In this document: positions 32,041-33,902 of the stretch, in pieces
Numbering within the stretch: position 1 is the first letter of the stretch
Layout: each line of letters starts with the position of its first letter
Assembly: GCA_964361075.1 (NCBI GenBank)
Contig: CAYHZL010000017.1
Location: 1 to 33,902, forward strand
Reading direction: 5' to 3'
DNA length: 33,902 nt
Origin: CAYHZL01 sp964361075
GTDB taxonomy: Bacteria; Bacteroidota; Ignavibacteria; UBA10030; UBA8401
Program-made: the position numbers and the translations under genes
The notes under the pieces: generated by a model
The model's input: only the letters and a program-made list of their open reading frames with translations
Told to the model about the DNA's origin: nothing
The model's database searches: none

Positions 32041-33540
32041 CTATTTCTTTAAGACAGCATTCTTTATTCGAAAAAATACGGTTGTTGCAATAGTATCAAC
32101 ATCATCTGAAATCATCATGACAAGAATAGAACCCACAAATATAATTAGTATAGCTATACTGCGAATAGCGATATCCACCATTGGGTTTCTGCTGACGAAA
32201 ACAAAGGAATTGCCAACAATAATAATTATTCCAAGAAGAATTACTTTTATTGTTGCCCACGAAAATGGCTGCATCGAAAATTTACGCAAAATAAAAATAA
32301 AACGCATTGTGTTAAATAGAAACACAGAAATAGCTGATGCAATTGCCGCACCCGTTAATTGATACAAAGGGATAAAAATAATATTGCCACAAATTCCAAA
32401 AAGGCTTAGCAAACAATAAAAGAGTAGATCAATTTTATAATATTTTGATGTCAACATAATTTCAGCGTTTATTCCTGTAGCCATATCGAACAATTTGCTC
32501 AAACCGATGTAGAATACTACCCATTTACCTTCCAAATAATTTTCTCCATGAGGAATCAGTCGAAAGACACTTTCAATATTACACCAAATGCCGATGAAAA
32601 GCAGACCACCAATAATCAATTGATTAATCGCTGATTTTTTATAAAGTGTCCGAAGCGTAGCATAATCATTGTTTTTATTTGCTTCCGCTACTAAAGGAAC
32701 CAAAACCTGCGAAAGGGATCTCCTAGGGATTTCAACAAATACTGCGATAAAAAATGCAATGGAATAAACTCCTGTGCTTTTTAAGCCGGAGTATGCACTT
32801 AACATCCAACCATCAATGTTGGCTATGATCGCTCCGCTTAAATTCCCTGACATAATAAACCCGCCAAAAATCAACATTTCTTTGAGATGTGGATTTTTGC
32901 GAATTGAAATATTCGGTTTGAGAAAAAGAATTTTATTTTTTTGCAAATATAAAACTGTTATTACCAATATGACAATATAGATTGCAACTGTCCAATCAAC
33001 AAACTGGTGAAAACTGATCCACTTGTAAAATAAAAATATCAAACCTACAGCAGTTAAAGCGCGGCTCAATACTTCTCGAAGGAAACTTGGGACAACAGGT
33101 AATTGTTGAACGACGGTATAAATTTCAAATATATACCATAGAAGAATAATTGCTGTGAATGGAAGCAAATAAAAGAAATAATCAACCAACATCGGAGATT
33201 TCTCATTGTATATCGAGAAAATAAGCGGTTTAAAGTATGTGAGAATAACTGAAAATACAATGAAGCCAGTACAGCCGAGCAAGAGAAGAAGAAAAAGAAA
33301 TCCATTGTGCTGTTTTGGCACATCCTTGAAATACGGAAAAAATCTGGATGGGATGTTTGCCGCGCCAAGCGACGATAGCGTTGCAAAAAGCATTGCAGTG
33401 TTTACAAACACCCGTGTAAAACCAATCTGTTCTTCGGAAAGCACTAGAGGGAAAAGGAATAATATATTGACAACACCAAGTGCTACACCAATATACGTGA
33501 CGATTATAGTTTTAATTGACTGTTGAACAATAATTCCCAT
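32041..33540 (-). CDS. Wzx-like polysaccharide flippase (MOP superfamily)
   Basis: The protein has 499 residues made almost wholly of hydrophobic helices, about 12 to 14 of them, with short basic loops such as FLKPNISIRKNPHLKEM. The pattern (SLGAANIPSRFFPYF in an early loop, NIDGWMLSAYSGLKSTGVYSIAFFIAVFVEIP mid-protein, then IGLSKLFDMATGINAEIML) is that of RfbX/Wzx oligosaccharide flippases, which move undecaprenyl-linked glycan units across the inner membrane. It sits next to glycosyltransferases, in line with such a role, and probably carries the unit whose sugars are made at 24282-30262. It begins 21 nt after the stop of the GT2-type gene. Confidence 0.9.
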   Translation of the reverse strand: MGIIVQQSIKTIIVTYIGVALGVVNILFLFPLVLSEEQIGFTRVFVNTAMLFATLSSLGAANIPSRFFPYFKDVPKQHNGFLFLLLLLGCTGFIVFSVILTYFKPLIFSIYNEKSPMLVDYFFYLLPFTAIILLWYIFEIYTVVQQLPVVPSFLREVLSRALTAVGLIFLFYKWISFHQFVDWTVAIYIVILVITVLYLQKNKILFLKPNISIRKNPHLKEMLIFGGFIMSGNLSGAIIANIDGWMLSAYSGLKSTGVYSIAFFIAVFVEIPRRSLSQVLVPLVAEANKNNDYATLRTLYKKSAINQLIIGGLLFIGIWCNIESVFRLIPHGENYLEGKWVVFYIGLSKLFDMATGINAEIMLTSKYYKIDLLFYCLLSLFGICGNIIFIPLYQLTGAAIASAISVFLFNTMRFIFILRKFSMQPFSWATIKVILLGIIIIVGNSFVFVSRNPMVDIAIRSIAILIIFVGSILVMMISDDVDTIATTVFFRIKNAVLKK

Positions 33541-33561
33541 AACATTTAATTTTTTAAATTG

Positions 33562-33902
33562 CTACTTACTTCTAAGTGATTTGAATGGAAATAAAAGAAT
33601 CTCGCGAAGAATTGCCAGCAATTCATAAAAAATATACCACGCCGGAAAATGATAATACCATAATCGTTGCACCACAGGTTGCTTTGAATTTTTGTATCCT
33701 ACTCTATGAACGTGCTGAATTTTATATCCGCAAATCTTAAAACACAATTGTGCTCGAAAAGAATGAATCTCGGAACAGATTAATTCAAAACGAGTTGAAG
33801 CAAGATCATGTTGTAAAAAGATTTTTAAATATTCTGCATTGCCGAATGTGTACTGCTTCAACAGGAAAATGACTTTTTCAAAAAATAATTTGGTGGAGTA
33901 AC
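33562..33902 (-). CDS. GT2-type glycosyltransferase, C-terminal part cut by the window edge
   Basis: The frame is open without a stop to the last base of the window, so the start lies beyond it. The TTG at 33861 that would give a 99-residue protein has no ribosome site. The 113 visible codons read like the tail of a polyprenyl-phosphate-type GT2 enzyme: FGNAEYLKIFLQHD, then FELICSEIHSFRAQLCFKICGYKIQHVHRVGYKNSKQ, where the GYKI-x-HRVGY part corresponds to the end of the catalytic domain, and finally amphipathic helices near a membrane surface. The DXD motif is outside the window, so assignment to the family is tentative. It precedes the flippase in the same direction. Confidence 0.65.
   Translation of the reverse strand, partial: YSTKLFFEKVIFLLKQYTFGNAEYLKIFLQHDLASTRFELICSEIHSFRAQLCFKICGYKIQHVHRVGYKNSKQPVVQRLWYYHFPAWYIFYELLAILREILLFPFKSLRSK

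Overview
The window is AT-rich bacterial chromosome in which every gene I can support lies on the minus strand, so transcription runs from right to left. Outer-membrane and envelope functions are prominent: several signal peptides and lipoboxes, M16/M28 peptidases, a GWxTD-type lipoprotein, an LpxD-like acyltransferase, a heptosyltransferase-like GT9 and a surface-sugar cluster. Many genes have clear AAGGAG-type ribosome binding sites and two promoters are near-perfect TTGACA-N17-TATAAT types. The GWxTD protein, the AT-rich Gram-negative character and the palindromic intergenic repeats suggest the Ignavibacteria/Chlorobi side of the FCB group. That placement is an inference; no rRNA or tRNA gene is present to test it.

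Reading in the direction of transcription: (1) 33902-32041, the 3' part of a GT2-type glycosyltransferase cut by the window edge, then a Wzx-like flippase. (2) 31740-30424, a lipoprotein with a repeated beta-propeller-like domain, ending at a strong terminator. (3) 30262-24282, a tightly packed seven-gene sugar operon: CgeB-like glycosyltransferase, PIG-L deacetylase, LpxD-like acyltransferase, methyltransferase, GT-A glycosyltransferase, FdtA-like ketoisomerase and DegT-type aminotransferase. It probably makes and transfers an N-acylated 3-amino-deoxysugar. (4) 24091-22061, a HAD phosphatase and thymidine phosphorylase. (5) 21947-18242, a membrane/gluzincin/TPR protein coupled to a lipoprotein with a degenerate GWxTD domain. 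(6) 17956-14768, GT9 and RecD2. (7) 14545-13397, a class II Fic protein behind a promoter carrying three evenly spaced operator boxes. (8) 13067-12975, a 30-residue membrane peptide. (9) 12702-8093, a HIT hydrolase, an M28 peptidase and two M16 proteins with complementary active-site halves. (10) 7738-6111, a MarR regulator, YceI and a small protein. (11) 5834-246, an exported M16 protease translationally linked to a PAS histidine kinase and a sigma-54 response regulator.

The gaps between these blocks hold many palindromic elements. Three short elements (54-178, 6524-6672, 13276-13399) share related terminal inverted repeats bounded by TA, and two of them provide the stop codon of the neighbouring gene. 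A fourth, unrelated element (24122-24273) lies between the sugar operon and the HAD gene. The most unusual signals are this repeat family, the Fic promoter array with its flanking copy of the recD2 3' end, the complementary M16 pair, and the membrane-peptidase/GWxTD pair. I saw no CRISPR array, no prophage and no transposase gene.
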